NCBI GenBank assembly: GCA_964574335.1
Contig: CAZNNH010000008.1
Location: 17,707-81,706, forward strand
Direction: 5' to 3'
DNA length: 64,000 bases
Origin: CAZNNH01 sp964574335
GTDB taxonomy: Bacteria; Acidobacteriota; Vicinamibacteria; Fen-336
Shown piece after piece: positions 13,820 through 22,865 of the stretch. The notes beneath the pieces are model-generated. The model did no database searches, had not been told where the DNA came from, and saw nothing but the letters and a program-made list of their open reading frames with translations. Both the position numbers and the translations under genes were made by a program. Positions within the stretch are counted from its first letter, which is position 1, and each line of letters begins with the position of its first letter.

Positions 13820-13948
13820 CGGCGATGATCCTCCGGGGCGGGTCGCCACCGGAGCACCGGAGGCCCGAGAATCCCGCTCCCGATCCAGCCCACCGACCCG
13901 CAGGACCCCGGCGCCGGCCGCGCCGAGGCGAGGAGGCTCGCCCTCGGC

Positions 13949-15256
13949 TTGGTCGGCGTGGTGCTGGTGGGCCTCGCCCTGCGGCTGCTCAGCCTCCGCC
14001 TCTGGCCCCCGCTGGGGTTGCTCGGTGACGAGCGGGGCTACGTCGGCTTCGCGAAGGAGTGGGCGGGTCTGGGCGAGATCCCCCGGTTCGCGCGCGCCCC
14101 CGGCTACGTCTGGTTCGTCGGCGCCCACCTGCGCTGGCTCGCCAACGGCCTGTCGGGAGCGCGGATCGTCCAGGCCGTCCTCGGAGCGGTGAGCGCCGCC
14201 TTGCTGTTCTGGCTGGGGCGCGGTCCCCTCGGCGCGCGGCCGGCGCTGCTGGCGGCCGCCCTGTTCGCCCTCGACCCGACGCTGATCGTCTTCACCCACT
14301 ACTTCCTCAACGAGACGCTCCACCTGTTCCTGCTCCTGGCCGCCAGCCTGGTCTACCTGCGCCACCGAGCCGACTCGTCGCCTGGCGGCGGCTTCTTCGC
14401 CGGCCTGCTGTTCGGGCTGGCCAACCTGGTCAAGGCCGCCACCCTCCCCGTGGTGGCCGCGCTTCTCGCCTGGGAGACGGCTCGCCGCACCCGGTCCGGA
14501 CGGCCACCGACCCACCTCGATCGGCTCCGCGCGGTGACGCCGCTGCTGCTGGGGTGGGGCGTGGTGGTCTTTCCCTACTGCACGGTCGCCTCCCTGCGGG
14601 CCGGCGCGCCGGTGCTGGTGGACACGTCGATGGACCGGACCCTCTGGCACGGCGACCGGCTCGACTACTCGCCCGGCCTGGACTGGAGGGTGCGCTCGAA
14701 GCGCATCGACGAGACGGTGCGCCGCCAGGGGATCGAAGCCCCCCACGACGACCCGAGGCGCAGCGCCACCATCCTGCGGCAGGAGCTGTCCTTCATCGCC
14801 CGCCACCCGCTGCACTTCCTGGCCGGCATCCCCAAGAAGCTCGGCGCCCTCTGGAACCCCACCAGCTTCCTGCATCGACGGATCATGTTCGGTGCCATGC
14901 AGGGCGCCCGGCCCGGCTCGAGCACGGCCCTGGTGTTGGGGCTGCTGACGACGGTGTTCTACGTCCTGACCCTCGCCCTGGGCAGCACCGGCCTCGTCTA
15001 CTCGAGACGCAGCGACCTGCGTGGCTTCACGTTGCTCCTGCTGGCGGTGACGCTGGCGGTCCACGGCACCTTCGTCGGCATCTCCCGCTACCGGCTTCCG
15101 GTGATGCCCTTCCTCTTCCTCTTCGGCGCCGCCCTGGCCCTCGACCCGGCGCGCCTGCGTCGCGCTCGCCCCACCCAGCACCTGCTCTTGCTCGTCACCT
15201 GGGCCCTGCTCCTCTGGTCGTGGTGGCCCTACTGGCCCTTCGTGTGGCTGGCCTAG
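13949..15256 (+). CDS. Membrane glycosyltransferase (GT-C fold, ArnT/PMT-like)
   Basis: This 435-residue integral membrane protein has about ten hydrophobic segments. The first periplasmic loop carries the acidic GDERGY motif typical of GT-C enzymes that take sugars from polyprenyl phosphate. No acceptor can be inferred. The only standard start in frame is the TTG at 13949 (AGGAGG at 13931-13936), but this cuts into the first membrane helix. The frame is open back to 13829, codon use looks coding from 13871, and an ATC at 13871 sits seven bases after GGAGG, so translation may start there. The neighbour on the right is convergent. Confidence 0.82.
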   Translation: MVGVVLVGLALRLLSLRLWPPLGLLGDERGYVGFAKEWAGLGEIPRFARAPGYVWFVGAHLRWLANGLSGARIVQAVLGAVSAALLFWLGRGPLGARPALLAAALFALDPTLIVFTHYFLNETLHLFLLLAASLVYLRHRADSSPGGGFFAGLLFGLANLVKAATLPVVAALLAWETARRTRSGRPPTHLDRLRAVTPLLLGWGVVVFPYCTVASLRAGAPVLVDTSMDRTLWHGDRLDYSPGLDWRVRSKRIDETVRRQGIEAPHDDPRRSATILRQELSFIARHPLHFLAGIPKKLGALWNPTSFLHRRIMFGAMQGARPGSSTALVLGLLTTVFYVLTLALGSTGLVYSRRSDLRGFTLLLLAVTLAVHGTFVGISRYRLPVMPFLFLFGAALALDPARLRRARPTQHLLLLVTWALLLWSWWPYWPFVWLA

Positions 15257-15281
15257 CGCCGGCGGCGGGGCGTCAAGGCGG

Positions 15282-15680
15282 CTAGTCGTCCTGGCCCTGG
15301 CGAGACAGCTTCCGGGCGATGACGGCGGCCAGACCCAGGGCGGGCGGGCTCTGGTAGCCCTCGACGTACCCAACCAGGAACGCCTCTCGCGGCTCCCAGC
15401 GCCGCTTCCTGAGCTCCGCCGACTCTTCGGGGCTCGGCTCCCAGGCCACCCGAATCACGTGGCCTTCCTGCCGCATCCGGAACACGGCCCCTTCGTCCTC
15501 GACCTGGACCTCGATCCCCGGCAGGACCCGGACGGCGCCGCCGTCCTCGTCGACGAGCTGGTAGGGATCCCACTCGTTGGGCCCGGTTCGTCGATAGTGC
15601 CCCAGCACACGGGCGTCCAGGGCGTGAGTGGTGCGGGCGTTGGGATCGAGCACGTCCCGCGAGTCGACCAGGCGGCACAT
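15282..15680 (-). CDS. Hypothetical protein, 132 residues
   Basis: This soluble protein of unknown function is mostly beta-strand (VRVLPGIEVQVEDEGAVFRMR, GHVIRVAWEP) with a basic segment ELRKRRWEPRE and a C-terminal helix. No family is recognised. The ATG at 15680 has no evident ribosome site; TATGCT at 15700-15705 on the minus strand could be its -10 box. It ends 26 nt from the convergent glycosyltransferase. Confidence 0.6.
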   Translation of the reverse strand: MCRLVDSRDVLDPNARTTHALDARVLGHYRRTGPNEWDPYQLVDEDGGAVRVLPGIEVQVEDEGAVFRMRQEGHVIRVAWEPSPEESAELRKRRWEPREAFLVGYVEGYQSPPALGLAAVIARKLSRQGQDD

Positions 15681-15750
15681 GATGGAGGTCCCGGTCGTGT
15701 AGCATACGCCAGCGGGCGCCGTGCCATGAGCGGCGGACGAAGGAGAGTGG

Positions 15751-16146
15751 ATGCGAGCCGTCTACCTGGGTGCCTGGTTCCTGCTGCTGGTGGTGGCCTT
15801 CGTGAACGGAGCGCTGCGCGCCATCCTGTTCGAGAGTTGGCTGGGCGAGCTGCGCGCCCATCAGCTCTCGTGCCTCACCGGTATCACGCTGTTCGGGGTG
15901 GTGATCTACGGGGTGGTCCGGCGCTGGCCGCCCCGCTCGGACGCCGAGGCCCTTCGCATCGGCGTGGCCTGGCTGGTGATGACCGTCGCCTTCGAGTTCC
16001 TGTTCTTCCACTACGTGAGCGGGATCTCGTGGGAGAAGCTGCGGGAGGCCTACGACCTGCCCTCCGGCCGGCTGTGGCCGCTGGTCCTGGTCTGGGTGAC
16101 CACGGCGCCCTTCGTCCTGCATCGCCTGGCGAGACGCGCCCGCTGA
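15751..16146 (+). CDS. Small integral membrane protein
   Basis: This 131-residue protein has four predicted membrane helices (AWFLLLVVAFVNGALRAILF; SCLTGITLFGVVIYGVV; VAWLVMTVAFEFLFFHYV; LWPLVLVWVTTAPFVLHRLA) and a basic C-terminus. The family is not recognised with certainty. A good AAGGAG site lies 6-7 nt before the ATG. The GH95 gene begins 18 nt downstream, so the two may be co-transcribed, though no functional link is evident. Confidence 0.75.
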   Translation: MRAVYLGAWFLLLVVAFVNGALRAILFESWLGELRAHQLSCLTGITLFGVVIYGVVRRWPPRSDAEALRIGVAWLVMTVAFEFLFFHYVSGISWEKLREAYDLPSGRLWPLVLVWVTTAPFVLHRLARRAR

Positions 16147-16164
16147 GGCGCTGGGTATGGTCAC

Positions 16165-18576
16165 ATGAAGAACCGTTCCCGCCCCTCCCTTCGGCTGGTC
16201 ACGCCGGCGCTGACGCTGTCCGTCCTGGTGCTGTCCGGAGCCACCACGATGGCCTCCGACCCGCTCCGCCTCTACTACCTCCAGCCCGCCGGCGAGTGGA
16301 CCGAGGGGCTGCCGGTCGGGAACGGCCGTCTGGGGGCGATGGTGATGGGCGGCGTGGCCACCGAGCGCCTCCAGCTCGACCAGGAGACGATCTGGGCCGG
16401 GCCGCCGGTCCCGGAGCCCGTTGCCGACGGAGCGCCGCTGGTCCGGGAGGCACGACAGGCCTGGTTCGCCGGCGACTACGCCAAGGCCCACGAGCGGATG
16501 CGCCGGGTGATGAGCCCGGACATCGGTCCCCGCAGCCACCAGACGCTGGGCGACCTGTGGCTCGACATGGGTCACGGGGGCGGGGCCCGGGACTACGTCC
16601 GCCAGCTCGACCTCGACGGCGCGGTGGCCACGACCCGGTACCGGATCGGTGACATCGGGTACGTCCGCGAGGTCTTCGCCAGCCATCCCGACCGGGTGCT
16701 GGTGGTCCGGCTGACGGCGGACCGACCGGGGGCGATCGACGTCGACGTGCGCCTCACCCGCCCCGTCGACGCCGAGGTGGCAGTCCTCGACGACACCACG
16801 CTCGCCATGCGGGGCCGCGCCCAGCACGACGGCAAGCAGCTCGGCGTGCGGTTCGAGACCCGGCTGCGCGCGTGGGTCGACGGGGGCGGCGTGTCACGCC
16901 GCGACGGCGCTCTGCACGTGGGCCACGCCGACGCGGTCCTGCTGCTGTTGGCCGCCGCCACCGATTTCAACTACCACGACCCGTACCAGCCACGACACGC
17001 CGATCTGGGCGCCGAGTGCGACGCCACTCTCCGAGCGGCGGCGGCCTGGCCCTACCCGCAGCTCCTGTCCCGCCACCAGGAAGACCACCGGAGCCTCTTC
17101 CGCCGCGTCTTTCTGGACCTCGGCCCGCCACCCGATCCGCCACTTCCCACCGACCGGCGGCTGGCCGCCGTCCAGGCCGGAGCCAGCGACCCGGCGCTGG
17201 TGGCCCTGTACTTCCAGTATGGGCGCTACCTGCTGATCGCCTCCTCGCGGCCCGGCGATCTCCCGGCCAACCTGCAGGGGATCTGGAACGACCAGATCGA
17301 AGCGCCCTGGAACGCCGACTACCACATCAACATCAACCTCCAGATGAACTACTGGCCGGCGGAGGTCACCAACCTGGCCGAATGCCACCAACCGTTCTTC
17401 CGCTTCGTGGAAGGGCTGGTCCCGAGCGGGCGGGAGACGGCGCGAAAGGTCTACGGGGCCTCTGGGTTCGTGGCCCACCAGACCACCGACGTCTGGCGCT
17501 GGACGGCGCCGATCGGGGAGCTGGTCTGGGGGATGTTCCCCCACGGCGGCGGCTGGTGCACCCGGCCGTTCATGGAGCACTACCGCTTCGGCGGCGACCT
17601 CGACTTCCTCCGCCAGCGCGCCTACCCGATCCTCACCGAGGCCGCCCGCTTCTACCTGGACTGGCTTGCCGAGCACCCGGAGACCCATGAGCTGGTCGGC
17701 GGGCCCAGCAGCTCCCCCGAGAACACCTACCTGGGGCCGGACGGCCGGCGCTACTCGTTGTCGATGGGCGGGGCGATGGACCAGGAGATCGTCTGGGACG
17801 TCTTCTCGAACACCCTCGAGGCCGCCGCGGCGCTGGGGGTGGAGGACGACCTGGTGGCACGGGTCCGATCGGCACGTGACCGCCTCGCGCCGCCCCGGGT
17901 GGGCCCCGACGGCCGGCTGATGGAGTGGGCGCTTCCATTCCAGGAGGCGGAGCCGGGACACCGCCACGTCTCCCACCTGTTCGGCCTGCACCCGGGACGG
18001 CAGCTCACCCAGAGCACGCCCGAGCTGCTCGCCGCCGCGCGCCGCTCCCTCGAAGACCGCCTGGCGCACGGCGGCGGCCACACCGGATGGAGCCGCGCCT
18101 GGCTGATCAACCTGTTCGCCCGGCTGCACGACGGCGACGCCGCCGGCGAGCACGTGCGGCTGCTGCTCGCCAAGTCGACGCTGCCCAACCTGTTCGACAA
18201 CCACCCCCCGTTCCAGATCGACGGCAACTTCGGCGGCACCGCCGGGATCGCCGAGATGCTCCTGCAGAGCCACGCCGGCGAGATCGAGCTGCTGCCGGCG
18301 CTGCCCGTGGCGTGGCCGAACGGCTCGGTCCGCGGCCTGCGGGCGCGGGGTAGCGTGGAGGTGGACCTGGCCTGGCGGGACGGCCGCGCCGTCTCGGCCG
18401 AGCTGCGGGCCACCCGCGACGGAAGCCACACGGTCCGCGCGCCAGACGGGCAGGCGTTCAGGTCGGTCACCTGCGCGGGCGAGGAGATGCCACTGGCGGC
18501 GGACCGGGCTGAGGTCGTCGGCCTATCGCTCACGCCAGGCGAGTCCTGTCGAGTGGCCTTCCGAGGCGAGAGCTAG
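16165..18576 (+). CDS. Glycoside hydrolase family 95 (alpha-L-fucosidase type)
   Basis: This 803-residue exported enzyme has a signal peptide (~1-31, LSVLVLSGATTMAS). It opens with the GH95 N-terminal block (WTEGLPVGNGRLGAMVMGG) followed by an (alpha/alpha)6 barrel and a C-terminal beta domain. Residues matching those known for inverting 1,2-alpha-L-fucosidases are present: the Asn pair N389/N391 in HININLQMNYW, the general acid E519 in SSSPENTY, and D686 in FQIDGNFGG. Likely role: removing terminal fucose or a related sugar from plant or animal glycans in the periplasm or outside the cell. Some GH95 members act on L-galactose, so the exact substrate is uncertain. It is followed at once by a DUF1579-like gene. 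Confidence 0.92.
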   Translation: MKNRSRPSLRLVTPALTLSVLVLSGATTMASDPLRLYYLQPAGEWTEGLPVGNGRLGAMVMGGVATERLQLDQETIWAGPPVPEPVADGAPLVREARQAWFAGDYAKAHERMRRVMSPDIGPRSHQTLGDLWLDMGHGGGARDYVRQLDLDGAVATTRYRIGDIGYVREVFASHPDRVLVVRLTADRPGAIDVDVRLTRPVDAEVAVLDDTTLAMRGRAQHDGKQLGVRFETRLRAWVDGGGVSRRDGALHVGHADAVLLLLAAATDFNYHDPYQPRHADLGAECDATLRAAAAWPYPQLLSRHQEDHRSLFRRVFLDLGPPPDPPLPTDRRLAAVQAGASDPALVALYFQYGRYLLIASSRPGDLPANLQGIWNDQIEAPWNADYHININLQMNYWPAEVTNLAECHQPFFRFVEGLVPSGRETARKVYGASGFVAHQTTDVWRWTAPIGELVWGMFPHGGGWCTRPFMEHYRFGGDLDFLRQRAYPILTEAARFYLDWLAEHPETHELVGGPSSSPENTYLGPDGRRYSLSMGGAMDQEIVWDVFSNTLEAAAALGVEDDLVARVRSARDRLAPPRVGPDGRLMEWALPFQEAEPGHRHVSHLFGLHPGRQLTQSTPELLAAARRSLEDRLAHGGGHTGWSRAWLINLFARLHDGDAAGEHVRLLLAKSTLPNLFDNHPPFQIDGNFGGTAGIAEMLLQSHAGEIELLPALPVAWPNGSVRGLRARGSVEVDLAWRDGRAVSAELRATRDGSHTVRAPDGQAFRSVTCAGEEMPLAADRAEVVGLSLTPGESCRVAFRGES

Positions 18577-18578
18577 CG

Positions 18579-19034
18579 ATGCAGAGCGAAGCCATCCGAC
18601 GCATGGCGTCCCTGGAGTTCCTGCTGGGAGAGTGGGAGCTCGCCTACTCCTACTCGCTCGAGGCCGGCGGCCCGACCCTCACGGACCTGGCGGGCAGCGG
18701 GACGATCCGCTCGACCCTCGGCGGCACCCATCTCACCTTCGACTACCAGGTCCGCAGGCAGGAGACCGGCGAGCCCGCTGGGTCGGCCCACGGAGTCTTC
18801 GCGTGGGATGCCGCGGCTGAGGGATACCGCTACTTCTGGTTCGAGAGCTCCGGGTCCTTTCGGCAAGCTATGGCCCACCTGCGCGACACACGCACGCTGT
18901 TCCTGGACTGGGAAGGCGACGACTGCACCCAGACCTTCCAGCGCGTGGATGACGACACGATAGTGCTGGAGATGACCTGTCCCAGCCAGGGACGCACGCT
19001 CCAAGTCGACATGAAGCGCCGACCCGGCAAGTGA
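18579..19034 (+). CDS. DUF1579-like protein
   Basis: This 151-residue protein resembles the DUF1579/lipocalin-like group: an N-terminal LEFLLGEWEL motif followed by a run of beta strands (GTIRSTLGGTHLTFDYQV, GYRYFWFESSGSF, RTLFLDWEGDD, TIVLEMTCPSQ). No signal peptide is visible. The function is unknown; such folds often bind small hydrophobic molecules. The ATG lies two bases after the GH95 stop, so the two are probably one transcript. A hairpin repeat follows its stop. Confidence 0.7.
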   Translation: MQSEAIRRMASLEFLLGEWELAYSYSLEAGGPTLTDLAGSGTIRSTLGGTHLTFDYQVRRQETGEPAGSAHGVFAWDAAAEGYRYFWFESSGSFRQAMAHLRDTRTLFLDWEGDDCTQTFQRVDDDTIVLEMTCPSQGRTLQVDMKRRPGK

Positions 19035-19041
19035 CCCCCCC

Positions 19042-19094
19042 GGGGACATGACCGGATTCGCACCGTCATGCCGGCGAATCCGGATCGTGTCCCC
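19042..19094. repeat. Dispersed hairpin repeat, copy A
   Basis: The left arm GGGGACATGACCGGATTCGC (19042-19061) pairs with the right arm at 19074-19094 (GCGAATCCGG, then ATCGTGTCCCC), with one bulged base. It is the same family as copies B and C but inverted: here the CATGA arm comes first. It lies between convergent genes and may also end transcription. Confidence 0.7.
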
Positions 19095-19101
19095 CGCGAG
19101 A

Positions 19102-20796
19102 TCACAGCGGCGGCAGCGCCTTGCGGGCCTCCCCGTCGGGGTCGTTCCTGACCACGCTGTCGTCGTCGAGGACCATGGTCTCGCCGTTGGCCGAGGTGTA
19201 CCTCGGCCAGGCCGGGAGCCCGCCCCCGTTGGGATCGCCGGTCTTCATGAACTGGACCAGGGACCCGGCCATCTTGGCAGCCAGGGCCCGCGGCCGCAGG
19301 CCGCCCCCGGTGTGGGTCAGCATCAGGTCGGTGTTGTGGAACCAGAAGCAGATGTCCACGCAGTGGAAGGCGCCGATGCGCCCGTCGAAGAGCGGCGGCT
19401 GCCAGCCGAACCAGGCCACGTAGACCGGCGCGGGCTGCTTGGCCTTGGCGTCGGCCACCGCCACCAGGCCCTGCCGGTTGCTGCTCACCAGCGACCAGAT
19501 CTCGGCCGGCTTCTTGTCGGGGAAGACCTTGGCGTAGGCCTCGACCACCGCCTTGGCCTGGTCGCCGAAACCGCGGCCGAAGCCGGCGCGGTCCTTGACC
19601 TTCTCCGCGACGTCGTCCAGCGTCATCTCGTCGAGCTTCTTGTCGAGCCAGGCCGGCGCGTGCTCGTTGAGCGTCGAGCAGAGGATCAACGGCACCTCGG
19701 CCGCGGTGGGGGCCGCCGCCGGATAGTAGGGGTGCTGCGGCAGGACGACGCCGTCGACCACCGGGCTGAAGCCACGACGCCGCGAACGTCCCGGCGGGGG
19801 CAGCTCCTGGTTGAGCTTCCGGAGGGCCTGGGTGGCAACGGCATAGTAGTCCTTCCAGGGCATCGCCTGCAGCTTGCCCAGCTCGGCCGGCGACAACCCC
19901 GCCTCCTCGAGAACGTAGGCCCCCAGCTTCTCGGCGTCGTCCTTCTCGTTCATCTGAAGGGCCACGCCGCTCAGGGCCACCGCCTTGTGGAACAGGCCCT
20001 TGGCCTCCGGCATCGCGGTCAGCATACAGACCTTGGCGCCGCCCCCCGACTGGCCGATGATCGTGACGTTCCCCGGGTCCCCACCGAAGCCCGCGATGTT
20101 GTCGCGCACCCATTGGAGGGCGGCGACGATGTCGAGCATGCCGACGTTGCCTGACGCCGCATACGCCTCACCGCCCACCCCGGCCAGGTCGCAGTAGCCG
20201 AGGGGCCCGAGTCGGTGGTTGAGCGAGCAGAACACCACGTCGCCGAAGCGGGCCAGGTTCTCGCCGTTGTAGCCGTCGTGCTCGATGCCATTGCCGGCGG
20301 TGAAGCCGCCGCCGTGCAGCCAGACCAGGACCGGGCGCTTCTTCCCGTCCCCGACCGCCGGCGTGAAGACGTTGATCCGAAGGCAGTCCTCGCTGACGTC
20401 GTAGTAGTTCCAGTGGTCGCGGAAGGCGTAGTACGGGTTGGCGAACCGGCCCTCCATGTCCTGGGGAGCCGACGGCCCCCACCAGACGGCGGGAAAGACG
20501 TCCGTCCACGGCTTCGGGGGTCGGGGCGGCATGAACCGGTTGGCGCCCGAGGTCTCCGCGCCGTAGGGGACCCCGAGGAAGTAGTGGATGCCTCGAAGCA
20601 GGTACCCCTGGACCTTCCCGTGCTGGGTGTCGGCGATCGCCACCTCGCTGCCGAAACGAAGGACCGGCCCGTCCTCCCCCGCCTCGCCCGCTGCCGACGC
20701 CCGCGCCGAGACGGGCGACAGGCCCTCTGCGCCGATGGTCAGGCCGGCGGCTCCCGCGCCGACGCTCTTGAAGAAGTTGCGCCTGGTCGGTTGCAT
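19102..20796 (-). CDS. Carboxylesterase type B with Tat signal
   Basis: This 564-residue alpha/beta hydrolase belongs to the type B carboxylesterase (para-nitrobenzyl esterase-like) family. The N-terminus TRRNFFKSVGAGAAGL is a twin-arginine signal, so it is exported folded. Family blocks are GIHYFLGVPYG, SEDCLRINVFTP and the oxyanion HGGGF. The triad is S250 in GQSGGG, E378 in STLNEHAP and H478 in GAFHCVD. It should hydrolyse esters, with the substrate unknown. Length is typical. The ATG follows GAGGGGAGGG; a CTAGGCT box about 24 nt upstream could be the -10. No cofactor or partner gene is adjacent. Confidence 0.9.
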   Translation of the reverse strand: MQPTRRNFFKSVGAGAAGLTIGAEGLSPVSARASAAGEAGEDGPVLRFGSEVAIADTQHGKVQGYLLRGIHYFLGVPYGAETSGANRFMPPRPPKPWTDVFPAVWWGPSAPQDMEGRFANPYYAFRDHWNYYDVSEDCLRINVFTPAVGDGKKRPVLVWLHGGGFTAGNGIEHDGYNGENLARFGDVVFCSLNHRLGPLGYCDLAGVGGEAYAASGNVGMLDIVAALQWVRDNIAGFGGDPGNVTIIGQSGGGAKVCMLTAMPEAKGLFHKAVALSGVALQMNEKDDAEKLGAYVLEEAGLSPAELGKLQAMPWKDYYAVATQALRKLNQELPPPGRSRRRGFSPVVDGVVLPQHPYYPAAAPTAAEVPLILCSTLNEHAPAWLDKKLDEMTLDDVAEKVKDRAGFGRGFGDQAKAVVEAYAKVFPDKKPAEIWSLVSSNRQGLVAVADAKAKQPAPVYVAWFGWQPPLFDGRIGAFHCVDICFWFHNTDLMLTHTGGGLRPRALAAKMAGSLVQFMKTGDPNGGGLPAWPRYTSANGETMVLDDDSVVRNDPDGEARKALPPL

Positions 20797-20857
20797 CGTG
20801 ATAGACCCTCCCCTCGTGACGGTTTCGGGGGCAGCCTAGCGCCTCGGGTGAAGTGGG

Positions 20858-21454
20858 TCAACGGACCTCGCCGGTGCCGCCTCCACGAAGCGCATCGGCG
20901 AGGTCGCGCCAGAGCCTCTCGAAGGACGGAGCGCGCCGCGCTTCTTCCAGGTCGAACTCCGCTGTCATGGCGGTTTGGTCGAGCGTCTCTCGATAGCGCC
21001 CGACCATCTGGCTGCTCAACCATCCCTTGGCGTCCCGGATCGTCTCGGGCTGGGCGGGTGGCCGGAGGTCGGAGGGGAGTCCCCGCTTTCCGGCCAGCGA
21101 CCTGGCCGCCGCCAGGAACCAGGACTCGTACTCTGCCTTGGCGATCACGACGTAGATCCGGCGATCAGCCCTGGCTCGTTTGGCACGCTCGAGTAAGTCA
21201 GGGCCGAGCCGAGCGGGGCACTCGTCGTCGGCATCGACCATGAAGAAGATCGCTCCCGTTGGGCCGCTCTGGCGTGCCGCCAGCTCGGTCACGCGCTCGA
21301 CCTCACCGCTCCTCAACAGCCGGCTCTTCGGCAACCGAATCGGATGCCGGACGTCGATCGTCACGTCTGGTGCCAGGATCGAGGCTGCTCTGCGCAGGAG
21401 AAGGGGGGCGGCCCCCACCTCGCCGTACCCCTCCACGACGGCGACCAGCCTCAT
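20858..21454 (-). CDS. DUF4276-family (TOPRIM-like) protein
   Basis: This 198-residue cytosolic protein matches the DUF4276 pattern: it opens with RLVAVVEGYGEVGAAPLLLRR (the TOPRIM-like conserved Glu in VEG.GE), has FFMVDADDECPA (acidic DxD strand) in the middle, and later VVIAKAEYESWFLAA. These acidic residues may bind metal, suggesting a nuclease role. It is partner to the ATPase upstream: its ATG shares one base with the ATPase stop (TGATG). Such ATPase plus DUF4276 pairs are often found among defence genes; no phage or mobility gene is near. Confidence 0.8.
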   Translation of the reverse strand: MRLVAVVEGYGEVGAAPLLLRRAASILAPDVTIDVRHPIRLPKSRLLRSGEVERVTELAARQSGPTGAIFFMVDADDECPARLGPDLLERAKRARADRRIYVVIAKAEYESWFLAAARSLAGKRGLPSDLRPPAQPETIRDAKGWLSSQMVGRYRETLDQTAMTAEFDLEEARRAPSFERLWRDLADALRGGGTGEVR

Positions 21455-22647
21455 CAGGCCTCGAGCCCGAAGAGTCTCAGTTGCGTCGGCTCGACTCGGG
21501 CAGCTTCCGGGTCGGGCCGGATTTGGTCCATGCGCAGAAGCTCGCCTGGCGTGTACAGACGGTCGCGGAGGATCGACCGGCCGGCCGAGTCGAGCCCTCC
21601 GATCAGCGTCTTTCCGCGTTCGGCCACGACCGCCAGCAGAGAGCCATCCGGGATGGACTCGTTGTCGAGCAGATCCGGGCTGTGGCTCGTGACCAGCACC
21701 TGCGCATGCTCGCTGGCGTCCTGGAGGGCGTCCGTCAACACGGTGGCGGCGGCTGGATGGAGCGCGATCTCAGGCTCCTCGATCCCAACGAGATGCCTCT
21801 GTGACGTCCCATTGCCCGCCCGCTGGAACAGCGCCACCAGGACCCCGAACGCACGCAGGGTCCCATCTGACATCCCCGCAGCGTAGAAGCGCCAGGGATG
21901 AGGGGCGCCGACATCCTGGGAGAAGGCCAGGGTCTCCTTCGGCCCGACGACCACACGGTCCACGCCGACAACCCCCGGTACCACCCGCGACAGATACTCT
22001 TCGATCCGTTGCTTCAGATCCGGAGCCCGCCTGGACAAGGCCTCCAGGACGCTCGCGATGTTGCCGCCGTCCCTGTTCAGCAGCTCACCTGGATCGGGGG
22101 CCTGGAGGTCCCGAATCGACTCGGGATTGAGGTTGTAGAAGCCCATGCCGGCCAGGGCGTCGTAGAGCGGCCGAAACGCGCCTATTCCGGACATGCTGAC
22201 CAGGTAGAGACGGTCTGCTGCCGGAGCCGGAGCGTTGACCACGCTGCAGCGCTGGACCTCGCCGTTCGCCACCTCGTAGACGTGCTCGACAGAGCCTTGC
22301 CGGATCAGGCACTCCTCGCGCTGGACCGCGTAGGCTGCTTCTCGCTTGGCGCCGATGTCAAAAGCGTAGTGGCCGGTCTCCCCGCCGGGCAGCGCGAACT
22401 CGAGACGGATCCCCAGGTGCGTCGGGTGTCCACCGGATCTCCTCCGAACCTCGTTGATCCCACCGCGGTCACGGAGGGCGTGGTCGAGGGAGTATCGGAT
22501 CGAGTCGCCGACGAACCGAAGGGCGTCGAGGAAGTTGCTCTTGCCGGAGCCGTTCGGGCCGACGAGGATGCTGAGCTGCCCCAGGTCGACGGTGCATGCC
22601 GCGATGCTCTTGTAGTGGCGGAGGGTGACTCTGGTGAGTAGCTGCAT
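21454..22647 (-). CDS. AAA ATPase of the RecF/OLD-like (AAA_21) group
   Basis: This 397-residue SMC/RecF-type ATPase has the Walker A motif GPNGSGKS (30-37), an N-terminal lid region, and at the C-terminus the Walker B GIEEPEIALHP (catalytic E290/E291) followed by the H-loop VLVTSHSPDLLD. It lacks a fused TOPRIM domain, unlike OLD nucleases, but a separate DUF4276 protein is encoded directly downstream. The ATG at 22647 has AAGGAA eight bases upstream. The likely role is ATP-dependent control of a nuclease partner, as proposed for AbiL-, RloAB- or Gabija-like systems; this is inferred from architecture. Confidence 0.85.
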   Translation of the reverse strand: MQLLTRVTLRHYKSIAACTVDLGQLSILVGPNGSGKSNFLDALRFVGDSIRYSLDHALRDRGGINEVRRRSGGHPTHLGIRLEFALPGGETGHYAFDIGAKREAAYAVQREECLIRQGSVEHVYEVANGEVQRCSVVNAPAPAADRLYLVSMSGIGAFRPLYDALAGMGFYNLNPESIRDLQAPDPGELLNRDGGNIASVLEALSRRAPDLKQRIEEYLSRVVPGVVGVDRVVVGPKETLAFSQDVGAPHPWRFYAAGMSDGTLRAFGVLVALFQRAGNGTSQRHLVGIEEPEIALHPAAATVLTDALQDASEHAQVLVTSHSPDLLDNESIPDGSLLAVVAERGKTLIGGLDSAGRSILRDRLYTPGELLRMDQIRPDPEAARVEPTQLRLFGLEA

Positions 22648-22699
22648 CAGGCGTTTCCTTGCCGGAGCGACCGTCCCGGCCTGCCGCCGTGGTCGCCTC

Positions 22700-22729
22700 A
22701 GTCTAGATCTCGCCGGGCAGCCACTGCAA
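22700..22729 (-). promoter_or_regulatory. Possible promoter of the ATPase/DUF4276 pair
   Basis: On the minus strand, TTGCAG (22724-22729), an 18-bp spacer, then TAGACT (22700-22705). It lies about 50 nt before the ATPase start. Each box matches the sigma70 consensus at four of six positions. Confidence 0.35.
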
Positions 22730-22865
22730 CGCGGCTCGCCTGCCCACCCGGATCAGGCGCTAGGTCTTCGCCAGACCCAGTTTCGCCGCCATGTGGCGTC
22801 ACCCCCAGCCGAGAAAGGTGACAATCCACTGAAACCTTCCGCGGCCTCGTGAGTATGGAGAGGGC

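Larger units (their letters stand above)
13596..13948. other. Divergent promoter region between metH and the glycosyltransferase
   Basis: About 350 nt with outward promoters on both strands and a large inverted repeat in the middle. Its right end (13871-13948) is probably translated: in the glycosyltransferase frame every third codon base from 13871 on is G or C. The ATG at 13825 opens a different frame and looks like chance. Confidence 0.55.

Noticed and set aside
13825..14028. A 67-codon gene starting ATG at 13825
   Set aside because: It runs inside the glycosyltransferase gene in another frame, is Pro/Arg-rich, and its ATG coincides with the expected transcription start.
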